This document shows, one piece after another, positions 7,773 to 15,713 of a stretch of DNA of 41,541 nucleotides. The first letter of the stretch is position 1. Each line of letters starts with the position of its first letter. Source of the DNA: Deltaproteobacteria bacterium (lineage in GTDB: Bacteria; JAMCPX01); contig JAMCVD010000065.1 of the NCBI GenBank assembly GCA_023381995.1, positions 1 through 41,541 of the forward strand. The letters run 5' to 3'. Below the pieces are notes generated by a model. The model was not told where the DNA came from and did no database searches. It saw nothing but the letters and a program-made list of their open reading frames with translations. The translations under genes and the position numbers were made by a program.

Positions 7773-9200
7773 TTAATAGAATTTTAACTTAAACATAGCA
7801 ATTATACTGATCCTTAGCATAGTCAGTCCATTTTTTAACACATTTTTCATTTTCGTTACACCATAAATCCTTTCATAGTAATGCACCGGCAAATCAACGA
7901 TTTTTAGATTAATCTTTGCTGCTCCCAAAAGCAAATCATAATCCCCCCACCTGTCCACCATGCCCCAACTGCCTATATAATTTTTTAACCGCTCATAATC
8001 CCGCCTCCAAAGGACTTTTGTTCCACAGAGTGTATCTTTAATGGGGGCATCAATTATATACGAAAAAAAGACACTGAAAAATTTGTTGCCTAAATAGTTG
8101 AAGAATTTCATTGCATTTTCATGCATCGGATACACGAGTCTTGAACCATTAATGAATTCACCATGTTCATTTTTTATAGCTTCATAAAAATAAGGCAGCT
8201 CTTCCGGTAGGACAGAAAGATCAGCATCCAGTATCATCAAAATATCACCTTTAGCTGTATTAAAACCTGTCCAGACATTCTTCGATTTACAAATCCCGGG
8301 ACCAAATACCAGCTTTACATCCTTTTGCGGATAGTGTTTCATCATTTCTAAAACCTTTTCAGGCGTTCCATCCGTAGATTTATCATCGGCAAATATAATT
8401 TCAGTGTGCGTGCCTAACGGCGGCATCCTCTTCACTGCATCTTCAATATTACCAACTTCATTCTTACAAGGAATGATGATTGAAACAGAATAATCTTTGT
8501 TATCAGTGAAAACAGGCCGTGCAATATTTATTCTAATAAAAGCCAAATGCTTGAATAATGGAAGTCTTGAAACAAATTTGTTTAATAGATAGGAGAGCAT
8601 CGGGAAATAAAAGGGAAATAATATTATTTGTTTTGTATTTATAAACTCAAAATTGCTTAATTTAAGAAAGTTTTTTATATCGTCTATAGAAAGCCAGTTA
8701 TGTAATTTCTGGGGGACTTTAAGTTTTAATCGCTCAGCCATCCTGACAGCAGGGTTCCATAGATAGTTGTAGTTCACAATTATTATCCGCGTATGCTTGT
8801 AGCTACATTTTCTTATGGAATCGAACAGGGCTTTTATATCGACTATATCTTCAATATTTGTAATCAGGATATAATCGAATTTTTCATCGATCTCTAATGC
8901 TTCAGGGTTCTGGTTTATAAAGGTAAGATGCGGATAGCTTTTTTTAGCCTCTTCAATCTGAAGCGAAGTGTCATCAATACCTACGCCTTTTTTAGGATTT
9001 AAAGCATTCAGTAAATAACCGACACTGCATCTTATATGTAATACTTTTGAATTTTCTTCTATGATAAATTTCAGCGATTTTATCAGTTGATTATAATAAT
9101 ACGGATTGGCCTTTATCCATTTAATTCTTTCCCCAGCAAGAGAATCATTTTTAGTGCTTATATCAAATCTATGCTTTTGTAGGAAGGGATGATCAATCAT
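7773..9200 (-). CDS. Methyltransferase-like / GT2 glycosyltransferase fusion
   Basis: A 475-residue two-domain protein. Residues about 1-210 look like a class I methyltransferase, but motif I reads VLHIRCSVGYLL instead of the usual D/EIGCGTG, so SAM binding is doubtful. Residues about 235-475 are a GT2 glycosyltransferase of the dolichol-phosphate-mannose-synthase type, with SVSIIIPCKNEVGNIED, the FADDKSTDGT nucleotide loop and LDADLS carrying the DxD metal site. No C-terminal membrane pair is present. It is the first gene of the five-gene glycan operon and probably makes a polyprenyl-phosphate sugar that the GT39 enzyme could use. No strong promoter was recognised upstream (9201-9304 on the other side). 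Confidence 0.8.
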   Translation of the reverse strand: MIDHPFLQKHRFDISTKNDSLAGERIKWIKANPYYYNQLIKSLKFIIEENSKVLHIRCSVGYLLNALNPKKGVGIDDTSLQIEEAKKSYPHLTFINQNPEALEIDEKFDYILITNIEDIVDIKALFDSIRKCSYKHTRIIIVNYNYLWNPAVRMAERLKLKVPQKLHNWLSIDDIKNFLKLSNFEFINTKQIILFPFYFPMLSYLLNKFVSRLPLFKHLAFIRINIARPVFTDNKDYSVSIIIPCKNEVGNIEDAVKRMPPLGTHTEIIFADDKSTDGTPEKVLEMMKHYPQKDVKLVFGPGICKSKNVWTGFNTAKGDILMILDADLSVLPEELPYFYEAIKNEHGEFINGSRLVYPMHENAMKFFNYLGNKFFSVFFSYIIDAPIKDTLCGTKVLWRRDYERLKNYIGSWGMVDRWGDYDLLLGAAKINLKIVDLPVHYYERIYGVTKMKNVLKNGLTMLRISIIAMFKLKFY

Positions 9201-9304
9201 AGGACATACAATGTTTAAAAGAGGCTCTGGAACATTTAAACCACCCTTTGGAACGCAATTGGAGTTATGTTCAAAAATTTCGCCACTGCGATATAAAACT
9301 GGCT

Positions 9305-10276
9305 CTAATCCCCGCCCGGATCCTTAATAACAGCCTCCATGTCTCCTACCACCTTTATGCCGTATTGTTTTGCATATTCGACTACGCCGGGATACGGATA
9401 TACTCCCACGATGAACCTTGCGTCGATCTTTTTTCCCTCGGTCTTCTCGTAAAATTCTATTGTTCCATCGAATGCCTCCACCTCCCCCTTTGTGACGGAC
9501 GACTTGACTTCTATCGCTATCGCCCTTCCGTCAGTAATCAGAATGTCTATCTCCACTTCCCTGGGATGGCTGAACACCGTGCCGCTGGCGTCGACCTTTT
9601 TCCATTTCACAACACTATAGCCGGTTTCTTTCAATACTTGATCATAGCCTTCTCTAAACGAGTCCTCGGCCATTATGCCCCAGCGAGAGCCAAGCATATC
9701 CATCTTCCTTGTCAGAGACTTATCGAGGGCCTCAAACCGCTTGTCCAGATCTATTCTCAGTTCTTCAAACTTCTTGTCTATGGCCTCAAACCGCTTGTCT
9801 ATCGCCTCGAACTTTCGGTCAGAGTCCTCCCGCATGGCCTTGAGCTCTCCTTCGATAGCTTCAAACCTCCGTTCTGAGGCCTCGAACTTCCGGTCCATAT
9901 CCCTTTGCATGGCATCGAACTTAGCATCGGAAGCTTCCCGCATGGCCTTGAGCTCTCCTTCGATAGCTTCAAACCTCCGCTCTGAGGCCTCGAACTTCCG
10001 GTCCATATCCCTTTGCATGGCATCGAATTTAGCATCGGAAGCTTCCCGCATGGCCTTGAGTTCACGCAGCAGGGTGGTGAATTCCTGCCTGGTTGCAACA
10101 TCGCTCACAAGCAAGCCCACAAGCGTTGCACGCTTCTGCCTGTCGTCGCCAATCAGCTTTAAAATGCTCTCGGCGAGCCCCTCCACGTCCTTGCCCTTCA
10201 GGGCTGAATAACCACCTTCCGGCTCTTTCGACTCAAGGCGTTTGACCTGCTTTGTCTGTTTTGGCTTGTGCTTCAT
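9305..10276 (-). CDS. DUF3782-type coiled-coil protein with PD-(D/E)XK nuclease-like domain
   Basis: A 323-residue protein. Residues about 60-195 are a long charged coiled coil of heptad-like MREASDAKFDAMQRDMDRKF units. Two nearly identical 36-residue repeats lie there, with shorter RFEAIDK-type repeats after them. Residues about 205-323 form a nuclease-fold domain with EVEIDILITDGRAIAIEVKSS, matching the D...ExK pattern of the PD-(D/E)XK superfamily. Such proteins are common in archaea, cyanobacteria and thermophiles; their role is unknown and they are often mobile. The ATG at 10276 has only a weak ribosome site. It sits alone between the glycan operon and a zone of gene fragments. Confidence 0.72.
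   Translation of the reverse strand: MKHKPKQTKQVKRLESKEPEGGYSALKGKDVEGLAESILKLIGDDRQKRATLVGLLVSDVATRQEFTTLLRELKAMREASDAKFDAMQRDMDRKFEASERRFEAIEGELKAMREASDAKFDAMQRDMDRKFEASERRFEAIEGELKAMREDSDRKFEAIDKRFEAIDKKFEELRIDLDKRFEALDKSLTRKMDMLGSRWGIMAEDSFREGYDQVLKETGYSVVKWKKVDASGTVFSHPREVEIDILITDGRAIAIEVKSSVTKGEVEAFDGTIEFYEKTEGKKIDARFIVGVYPYPGVVEYAKQYGIKVVGDMEAVIKDPGGD
9829..10044 (-). repeat. Two tandem 108-bp repeats inside the coiled-coil gene
   Basis: Copies 9829-9936 and 9937-10044 differ at two positions only, far closer than codon drift would allow, so the duplication is recent. Each unit encodes 36 residues, which keeps both the reading frame and the coiled-coil phase. Confidence 0.9.
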
Positions 10277-10531
10277 GCTTATACTGATACCATAGTTATT
10301 AAAGAAAGCAAATCATTTTTGTTTTGACACCGTGCAGTTATCCATGATAGACAAATGCATTATGACAACCCCTGAAACTGAAACACTCGGCGCCTGCCTT
10401 ACTCTATAATTCTTCACACGATAGTACTATCGGGATTTCGTGACCCGGTTATCACCATGCAGTTGCAGTTTTTCATGGTTGTGGTAATCTACCTACACCG
10501 TCATGATCATAAATGGGAAAGTACAAGACAA
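10277..10531. other. Intergenic stretch with 14-bp palindrome
   Basis: No gene is seen. CGATAGTACTATCG at 10419-10432 is a perfect palindrome, and a TATAAT stands nine bases before it (10405-10410) without a convincing -35. It resembles a repressor site overlapping a start region for the downstream plus-strand glycosyltransferase remnant. Confidence 0.4.
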
Positions 10532-11095
10532 ATGATTTCTATAATTTGCGTATATAATAACAAAGATATTTTAGAAAATTACCTACTCAAGAGCTTGAAA
10601 ACCCAGACTACCAAGTTTGAGCTTATACCTATAGACAACACAAACTACAAATTTAAATCAGCATCTAAAGCACTTAACTTTGGAGGAGAGAAGGCAAATA
10701 ACAAGTATATAATGTTTGTACATCAGGATGTAGAATTGGTCTCTGCTTCATGGTTGCAGGATGTAGAACAATATCTTGATTCAATACAAAATCTCGGGAT
10801 AGCTGGCGTAGCAGGTGTGGCTGAAACCGGCAATACGGACGAGGAAAGAGCGAGAAACGTTATCAGGCACGGCCCGGATTATCATGTATGGGGACCGGGA
10901 AACAGCATCAACACTCCAGAGCCGGTGCAGACCCTGGACGGGGATCATCGGGGTCTGGGCTACACTTTTGACAATTCATTTCAGACGCCATCCTTGCCCT
11001 GGCCGCACAGCCCCGTGGAACAGCACAGCGCCGGGTCGAAGATCGCTATTTTTTTACTCCGCATTGTTACTCCTTTCTCTCAGCCTTCTGTTTAA
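10532..11095 (+). pseudogene. Truncated GT2-like glycosyltransferase
   Basis: From the ATG at 10532 the protein reads MISIICVYNNKDILENYLL, then a GGEKANNKYIMFVHQDVEL segment. This matches GT2-like enzymes whose DxD position is HQDVE. Similarity runs to about NTPEPVQTLD (base ~10940), where family members continue with an ECL/VFDE catalytic region. Here the frame instead runs on through unrelated DNA, including the antisense of arsD/arsR, to a stop at 11095. The gene is therefore truncated by a rearrangement at about 10940-11000. Reading back to a start at 10457 is possible but adds unrelated residues. Confidence 0.7.
10981..11064 (-). pseudogene. arsD: arsD remnant (first ~21 codons)
   Basis: Directly after arsR, with AAAGGAG upstream, an ATG at 11064 opens a frame reading MRSKKIAIFDPALCCSTGLCG. 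This is the conserved ArsD start, including the Cys12-Cys13 and Cys18-equivalent arsenic ligands. Six residues later it stops (TGA at 10981-10983). ArsD normally runs to about 110-120 residues and delivers As(III) to ArsA. The start overlaps the arsR stop by 11 bases, as in an intact ars operon. The remainder of the operon was lost at the breakpoint shared with the glycosyltransferase fragment. Confidence 0.8.
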
Positions 11096-11452
11096 CGTTA
11101 TGGCACTGCAAAATGCCACACCCTTTTTGTTTACCTCTTTCAGTTTCTTGTTATCTTTTTGAAGCAGGGGATCGTCCTGGGGTAACGACGGCAGAAGACG
11201 GATGAAGTCAAGGTTATGTGTGTTCGTCTTGTCCTGCGAAAGCCTGTAGAACGACCAGGTACCTCTTTTCTCTGCCTCGATAAGTCCCGCATTCCTGAGG
11301 ATCCCGAGATGCTTGGATACCGTCGACTGCCCCATGCCCAGTATCTCCATGAGCTGGCACACGCATAGTTCATTCTGTGTGAGAAGGGTCATTATCCTCA
11401 CCCTTGTTCCATCCGACAGTGCTTTCGATGTTCTGATAAAATCTTTCAGCAT
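11054..11452 (-). CDS. arsR: ArsR-family metalloregulator
   Basis: A 132-residue winged-helix repressor. Residues 1-90 carry the ArsR fold, with KALSDGTRVRIMTLL and then the metal-sensing ELCVCQLMEIL helix. The Cys-Val-Cys pair is the arsenite/antimonite site of the classical alpha3 type. The recognition helix GQSTVSKHLGILRNAGLI follows. A longer basic C-terminal tail contains one more cysteine (VAFCSA). The ATG at 11452 has AAAGGA at proper spacing. It represses its own promoter in known cases; a consensus promoter and dyad lie just upstream. The neighbouring arsD is only a stub, so no resistance pump remains in this window. Confidence 0.85.
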   Translation of the reverse strand: MLKDFIRTSKALSDGTRVRIMTLLTQNELCVCQLMEILGMGQSTVSKHLGILRNAGLIEAEKRGTWSFYRLSQDKTNTHNLDFIRLLPSLPQDDPLLQKDNKKLKEVNKKGVAFCSAITLNRRLRERSNNAE

Positions 11453-11473
11453 ATTTTATTCCTTTATCATGAT

Positions 11474-11510
11474 ATGGTGATATAATAACCATGGCACCGA
11501 TGCATGTCAA
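11474..11510 (-). promoter_or_regulatory. arsR promoter with overlapping operator dyad
   Basis: On the minus strand TTGACA (11505-11510), a 17-bp spacer and TATTAT (11482-11487) form a near-consensus sigma70 promoter. An inverted repeat ATGGT-N9-ACCAT (11474-11492) is centred on the -10, where an ArsR dimer would block polymerase. A second perfect palindrome TATCATGATA lies at 11465-11474. Confidence 0.75.
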
Positions 11511-11536
11511 GGAATTGGAAGAGTACTCGTGTCGCT

Positions 11537-12004
11537 TTAGTACTTGTTTTTGGATTTGACCAATCTTCTGATGTCTTTCAAATCGTCTTTCCGATAAAAA
11601 TAATTTTTTAATACCAGTAAATCTTCTTGGGAAACGAAGCAGGCTTTTACGTCCCTGAAGTCCGCGACTACTTTCCTCTTATACATCTCGTCGAAGGAGA
11701 ATCGGCCCTGCCTGTTGAATATGTCAATTCTGTGTGGTTCAACGCCTATAAAATAAATCTCTTTCTCTCCGATGAGCTCGTCTGGCTTGACATCAATACC
11801 CGCAAAATCTTTTATGGCCAAGGCGCACTTTTTACTGTTCTCTTTCGAGTGCCTTATCCATAGGTCTATGTCCTTTGTTCCTCTTGCAACCCGTGTATGA
11901 TACATAACTGCATAAGCGCCTATTATAAGATACTCTACACCGTGTTTGTTCAGTAATTCTATGAAGTCCCTATAATCATCTTCGAATTGCTTTTCTTTTC
12001 CCAT
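11537..12004 (-). CDS. Nucleotidyltransferase-fold protein (DUF6036-like)
   Basis: A 155-residue protein with a minimal nucleotidyltransferase fold. Near residue 30 it has YLIIGAYAVMYHTRVARGTKDIDLWI, where G-A replaces the usual GG/GS and the D-x-D metal pair is present. A third acidic strand, HRIDIF, follows. Family members are annotated as nucleotidyltransferases of unknown substrate, and some belong to toxin-antitoxin-like pairs. The ATG at 12004 is preferred because AGGAAGG stands just upstream; the in-frame TTG at 12019 lacks one. The gene overlaps the small upstream ORF by 29 bases, indicating coupled expression. Confidence 0.72.
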   Translation of the reverse strand: MGKEKQFEDDYRDFIELLNKHGVEYLIIGAYAVMYHTRVARGTKDIDLWIRHSKENSKKCALAIKDFAGIDVKPDELIGEKEIYFIGVEPHRIDIFNRQGRFSFDEMYKRKVVADFRDVKACFVSQEDLLVLKNYFYRKDDLKDIRRLVKSKNKY

Positions 12005-12191
12005 ACACCTTCCTGTCAACTTTCATAGGACCGGGGATATTGAATAAATGCATGACGGTCTTTTTTATATCATACACGCGGTCGAGGACCCCGTTAAAGT
12101 CTTTCTCCGCATTCAAGGACTCTATTTCTTCGTACGTGCCGCTGCCGTAGATTATCCTTCTGCCCTCTTTGATAATACCTGTAATCTTCAT
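11976..12191 (-). CDS. Small uncharacterised protein paired with the nucleotidyltransferase
   Basis: A 71-residue basic protein starting MKITGIIKEGRRIIYGSG, with a good AGGGGG ribosome site before the ATG at 12191. The N-terminus looks like a short beta hairpin and the middle an acidic helix; the tail (RKVYGKRKAIRR) is strongly basic. It is not recognised beyond resembling small partners of DUF6036-type nucleotidyltransferases. The 29-base overlap with the next gene suggests that the two proteins act together. Confidence 0.55.
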   Translation of the reverse strand: MKITGIIKEGRRIIYGSGTYEEIESLNAEKDFNGVLDRVYDIKKTVMHLFNIPGPMKVDRKVYGKRKAIRR

Positions 12192-12395
12192 GCTTCCCCC
12201 TATTGGGATCTGTCATCGCCAGGTTTTAATAGCCTCTGCATTCCATCACCTTATTGAAAGGATACTATTAAATCCCTGTCCGGTCAATAGGAGGAAGGTC
12301 ACAACCGATACTCCTCGCATCCGTACACTATACTCCATCCATGGCATGGGATGTTTTCGAAGAAAAGGCATGTGAGTACGATAAACAGAACAGCG

Positions 12396-13919
12396 CTATT
12401 GAAGGAACAGGATGCAGTCCGGGGCGCCGGACTTGCATGGAATCACCGTTATCGTATGCGTGGACCGCGGTCCGCGCGTATAGCTCAGGACACCGGTCGA
12501 TGGATCAAAGCTTGCTGAACCATCCGTCGTTGTGACGGTAAACCCGTCCGGGAAGTGTAACCTGGGCAAGTACAGCTCGGTTGTCCCATGACCGATGCCG
12601 TCTTCTTTGTATGTATAGGTGAACGTGGTCGTTGAAAAGCTTGCCGGGTCCGTCGTTATTGGATAGCTTATGCTCACGGGCGTGCCCGCGGTCAGCATGG
12701 GGTACGGCCTTGTCAGGATATCCATAATAGGGAAGGCATCGTTCCCGGTCGAACCAAGCAGCATCATCCCGCCGCTTTCACCAAAGGCCTCACCGTACGC
12801 CCAGAACATCCAGTTGCTGAGCTCGCTGTCGAACTCGTTCAGCAGTGCGGTCATGTATGCCGCGCTGTTGTCCTCGTTGTGATCCAGCCCCATCTCCCCT
12901 ATAATGTAGGGGGCCTTCATCACACTGCTTACGTGGGATATGGAAGGTATGGTGGACTGCAGCGAGGATATCTCCGAGTCGTCTATGCTGCTGCCAAAGC
13001 TCAAAGGATAGTAGTGGGGAACAAACACAAGGCCGGCAACGTCCTGCGAGAAGGTGGTACCGCTTATGCCCGTGTTATAGTTATGGAAGACATTTGCCAT
13101 TATTGCGGACGGCTCGAAGGCTATGAGGTGCGAAGCGTCCACGGTCCTTATTGCCTGTGCGACCTTTTCGTAAAAAGGTACCAGTGCCCGGACCTCAAAG
13201 TCCGTGGTAAAGGGACTGTACCTGCCCGGGAAAGGCTCATTCATAATCTCGTATCCGAGGACATTCGCCGTACCGCTGAACCTCCGCGCCACCGCCTGAA
13301 ACACCGCCGTATAATGTTCCTGGAGGCCTACACCGTCCGGAGCGGGCTTATCGTCCCAGAAATTCTGGAAAGACTGCATGACCGCAGGGACGGTATAATT
13401 AAGTCCCCATGTGCTTGTATTGCACTGGCCGACATCGTATCCGCTCAGGTCGCATGCCCATTCAGGCGCCCCGTCGCCGTAGCAAAGGTATTGACTGTAA
13501 AGGTCCTGATGCATATCGAGCAATACCAGCAAGCCATCGTCACCGCATATCTGTACCTCTTGCTGTATCTGATCGAGATAGTCTGTATCGATGCTCCCGG
13601 GCGAGGGCTCGAGCCCGGCCCATATGATGATGAGCCGTACAGCGTCGAAACCAGCCTGCCTGATGTTCGCAAAATAGGCAGTGGTCTGAGAAATGGTGGC
13701 TGCAGGCGGGTTGTCCGGCAGATACGGCGGCACCTTCTGGCTCACATTCACGCCGTGGACGACAATCACCCTGCCCTGCGTGTCCCTGAGCCACGGAGCG
13801 TCAGACCATACAGCGTCGTGCACCACGGCGCTGACGTCCGGTCCTCTGCGGGAGCATCCGGCAGCGAACAATGCAACCATCACAAACACCGAAGACAGAA
13901 GCATTCCCTTCATGGGCAT
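12396..13919 (-). CDS. GH5 endoglycoceramidase-like lipoprotein
   Basis: A 507-residue protein with a lipoprotein signal ending FAAGC (lipidated Cys22), so it is probably membrane-anchored and extracytoplasmic. The barrel shows RLIIIWAGLEPSPG and LLVLLDMHQDLYSQ. The acid/base YEIMNEP (Glu about 228) and the nucleophile in IIGEMGLDHNED (Glu about 342) are both present. This arrangement, with a C-terminal beta-sandwich of about 100 residues, is the plan of bacterial endoglycoceramidases, which release glycan from glycosphingolipids or similar amphiphiles. Other GH5 activities are possible. The ATG at 13919 is chosen over a TTG at 13949; GAGGGGAG lies somewhat far upstream. It is divergent from hbd. 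Gap 12192-12395 shows no gene. Confidence 0.8.
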   Translation of the reverse strand: MPMKGMLLSSVFVMVALFAAGCSRRGPDVSAVVHDAVWSDAPWLRDTQGRVIVVHGVNVSQKVPPYLPDNPPAATISQTTAYFANIRQAGFDAVRLIIIWAGLEPSPGSIDTDYLDQIQQEVQICGDDGLLVLLDMHQDLYSQYLCYGDGAPEWACDLSGYDVGQCNTSTWGLNYTVPAVMQSFQNFWDDKPAPDGVGLQEHYTAVFQAVARRFSGTANVLGYEIMNEPFPGRYSPFTTDFEVRALVPFYEKVAQAIRTVDASHLIAFEPSAIMANVFHNYNTGISGTTFSQDVAGLVFVPHYYPLSFGSSIDDSEISSLQSTIPSISHVSSVMKAPYIIGEMGLDHNEDNSAAYMTALLNEFDSELSNWMFWAYGEAFGESGGMMLLGSTGNDAFPIMDILTRPYPMLTAGTPVSISYPITTDPASFSTTTFTYTYKEDGIGHGTTELYLPRLHFPDGFTVTTTDGSASFDPSTGVLSYTRGPRSTHTITVIPCKSGAPDCILFLQ

Positions 13920-13979
13920 CAGGGTAGTATACTCCCCTCTCTGTGTCAAACAACACGCGCCAGATTTTCACATAATCCC

Positions 13980-14007
13980 TTGCCTGCCGTATGCATTTAT
14001 GTATAGA
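13980..14007 (+). promoter_or_regulatory. Candidate promoter of the hbd gene cluster
   Basis: TTGCCT (13980-13985), a 16-bp spacer and TATAGA (14002-14007) precede the AGGAGG ribosome site of hbd. Both boxes match at four of six positions, so this is only a reasonable guess. Confidence 0.38.
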
Positions 14008-14027
14008 ACATGCCGTAAGGAGGCTGT

Positions 14028-14891
14028 ATGATACAGAGAATTGCAGTACTTGGTGCAGGACAGATGGGAAGCGGTATAGCCCAGGTCGGCGCTGTGTCAG
14101 GCAAGGACGTGATCCTCTATGACATAAAAGACGAATTCCTGAACAGAGGCCTGAAGGCCATACAGTCGAGCCTCGACAGGTTCGTCCAGAAGGGGAAGAT
14201 GACGGACGCGGACAGGACCGCGGCGATACACCGCATCAAGCCGACATCGGAGCTCTCCGAGATAGCCCCTGCAGAATTTTTGATAGAGGCCATACCTGAA
14301 GACCCGGCATTGAAGCTCGACACATTCAGGAAGCTCGACTCACTCGTAAGCAAGGACGTCGTATGTGCCTCCAATACCTCGTCCATCTCCATAACCCGCA
14401 TAGCGGGCGTCACAAAAAGGGCCGACAGGGTCATCGGTATGCACTTCATGAACCCGGTACCCCTGATGAAGCTCGTCGAGATCATAAAAGGCATCGAGAC
14501 ATCGGACGAGGCCCTCGACACGACCCTCGAGCTTGCACGGCAGCTCGGCAAGACAACGGTCGTCTCAAAGGACTCGGCAGGGTTTATAGTGAACAGGATA
14601 CTCGCACCATGGATAAACGAGGCCGTCTATGCGCTGCTCGAAGGCATCGCGGCACCGGTGGACATCGACACAGCGATGAAGCTCGGCACCAATGTGCCGA
14701 TGGGGCCGCTGGAGCTCGCGGACTTCATAGGGCTCGATACGATGCTTGCAATCCTCGAGGTGCTGTATAAGGATATGGGTGACCCCAAATACAGGCCCTG
14801 CCCCCTCCTGCGCAGACACGTCGAGGCAGGCATGCTCGGAAGGAAGACAGGGAGGGGGTTCTATCGATATCTACCGGGGGGGAAGGCATGA
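14028..14891 (+). CDS. hbd: 3-hydroxybutyryl-CoA dehydrogenase
   Basis: A 287-residue enzyme that oxidises (S)-3-hydroxyacyl-CoA to 3-oxoacyl-CoA with NAD(P), or runs the reverse in butyrate formation. It has the N-terminal dinucleotide loop [13 protein letters not shown] (7-19), an aspartate at the end of strand two (YDIKD), and catalytic His139 in GMHFMNP with Glu151. The C-terminal dimer domain contains [17 protein letters not shown] and ends in the usual [11 protein letters not shown]. An AGGAGG lies four bases before the ATG. It is the first gene of a run with enoyl-CoA hydratase and acyl-CoA dehydrogenase, which points to short-chain acyl-CoA oxidation or butyryl-CoA synthesis. Confidence 0.93.
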   Translation: MIQRIAVLGAGQMGSGIAQVGAVSGKDVILYDIKDEFLNRGLKAIQSSLDRFVQKGKMTDADRTAAIHRIKPTSELSEIAPAEFLIEAIPEDPALKLDTFRKLDSLVSKDVVCASNTSSISITRIAGVTKRADRVIGMHFMNPVPLMKLVEIIKGIETSDEALDTTLELARQLGKTTVVSKDSAGFIVNRILAPWINEAVYALLEGIAAPVDIDTAMKLGTNVPMGPLELADFIGLDTMLAILEVLYKDMGDPKYRPCPLLRRHVEAGMLGRKTGRGFYRYLPGGKA

Positions 14892-14911
14892 GCTCCGCCA
14901 AAGGAGATTAT

Positions 14912-15694
14912 ATGGAATATAAGACGATAAAACTGGAGCTTGACGGCGCGGTTGCGACCATCGTCCTCAACAGGCCGGAAGTACTCAACGCACTCAACTC
15001 TCAAATGCTCGATGAACTGAGGCAGTGCCTCGACGAACTGAAGCAGCACGCGGAGCTCAAGGCATGTATACTCGTCGGCGCGGGAGGGAAGGCCTTCGTT
15101 GCGGGCGCCGACATAAAAGAGCTGAGCTCCCTCGGGCCGTTCGGAGCATCGGCCTTCTCGGCGAAGGGAGAGGACGTAAAGCAAAAGATGGACGAGCTCG
15201 GTGTCCCATTCATAGCGGCGGTCAATGGCTTTGCCCTCGGCGGAGGATGCGAGCTTGCCATGTCATGCGATATGATCATTGCGAGCGATGACGCAAAGTT
15301 CGGGCAACCGGAAATAAATCTCGGGATCATACCTGGCTTTGGAGGGACACAGAGGCTTGCGAGGCTTGCGGGCAAGGCCATGGCTGCAGAGCTCATCCTT
15401 ACGGGCGACCCGATAACGGCACAGCAGGCAAAGGGAATAGGGCTCGTAACCAGGGTCGTCGAAAAGGACAAGCTGATGGACGAGGCAAGGTCCGTCGCCG
15501 CAAAAATAGCATCCAAGTCCAAGACCGCCATTATGATGGCCAAACGTGCCATAGACTACGGTATAGAGACGGACCTGAGAACGGCACTCGAGATAGAGCG
15601 TGACGCCTTTGCAGTGCTGTTCTCCACGGAGGACCATGCGGAGGGCCTGAAGGCGTTTATGGAGAAGAGAAAGCCCGTCTTCAAGGACAGGTAG
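14912..15694 (+). CDS. Enoyl-CoA hydratase (crotonase)
   Basis: A 260-residue crotonase-fold protein that hydrates trans-2-enoyl-CoA. The oxyanion-hole segments AGADIKEL (65-72) and NGFALGGGCELA are present, with catalytic Glu114 (CELA) and Glu134 (GQPEINLG), followed by the PGFGGTQRL signature. Both glutamates are kept, so hydratase activity is expected. An ATG at 14888 overlaps the hbd stop (ATGA), but the ATG at 14912 has AAGGAG at ideal distance and gives the usual family N-terminus, so it is chosen. It works between acyl-CoA dehydrogenase and hbd in the same cluster. Confidence 0.93.
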   Translation: MEYKTIKLELDGAVATIVLNRPEVLNALNSQMLDELRQCLDELKQHAELKACILVGAGGKAFVAGADIKELSSLGPFGASAFSAKGEDVKQKMDELGVPFIAAVNGFALGGGCELAMSCDMIIASDDAKFGQPEINLGIIPGFGGTQRLARLAGKAMAAELILTGDPITAQQAKGIGLVTRVVEKDKLMDEARSVAAKIASKSKTAIMMAKRAIDYGIETDLRTALEIERDAFAVLFSTEDHAEGLKAFMEKRKPVFKDR

Positions 15695-15713
15695 GGACCG
15701 ACAGGAGAATGGT

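Noticed and set aside
9829-10044. Repeats considered as a CRISPR-like array
   Set aside because: The units are contiguous 108-bp coding repeats with no spacers.
12879-14006. Long plus-strand open frame of 375 codons
   Set aside because: It is antisense to the GH5 lipoprotein gene, which has clear catalytic motifs and a signal peptide. The plus-strand product shows no domain.
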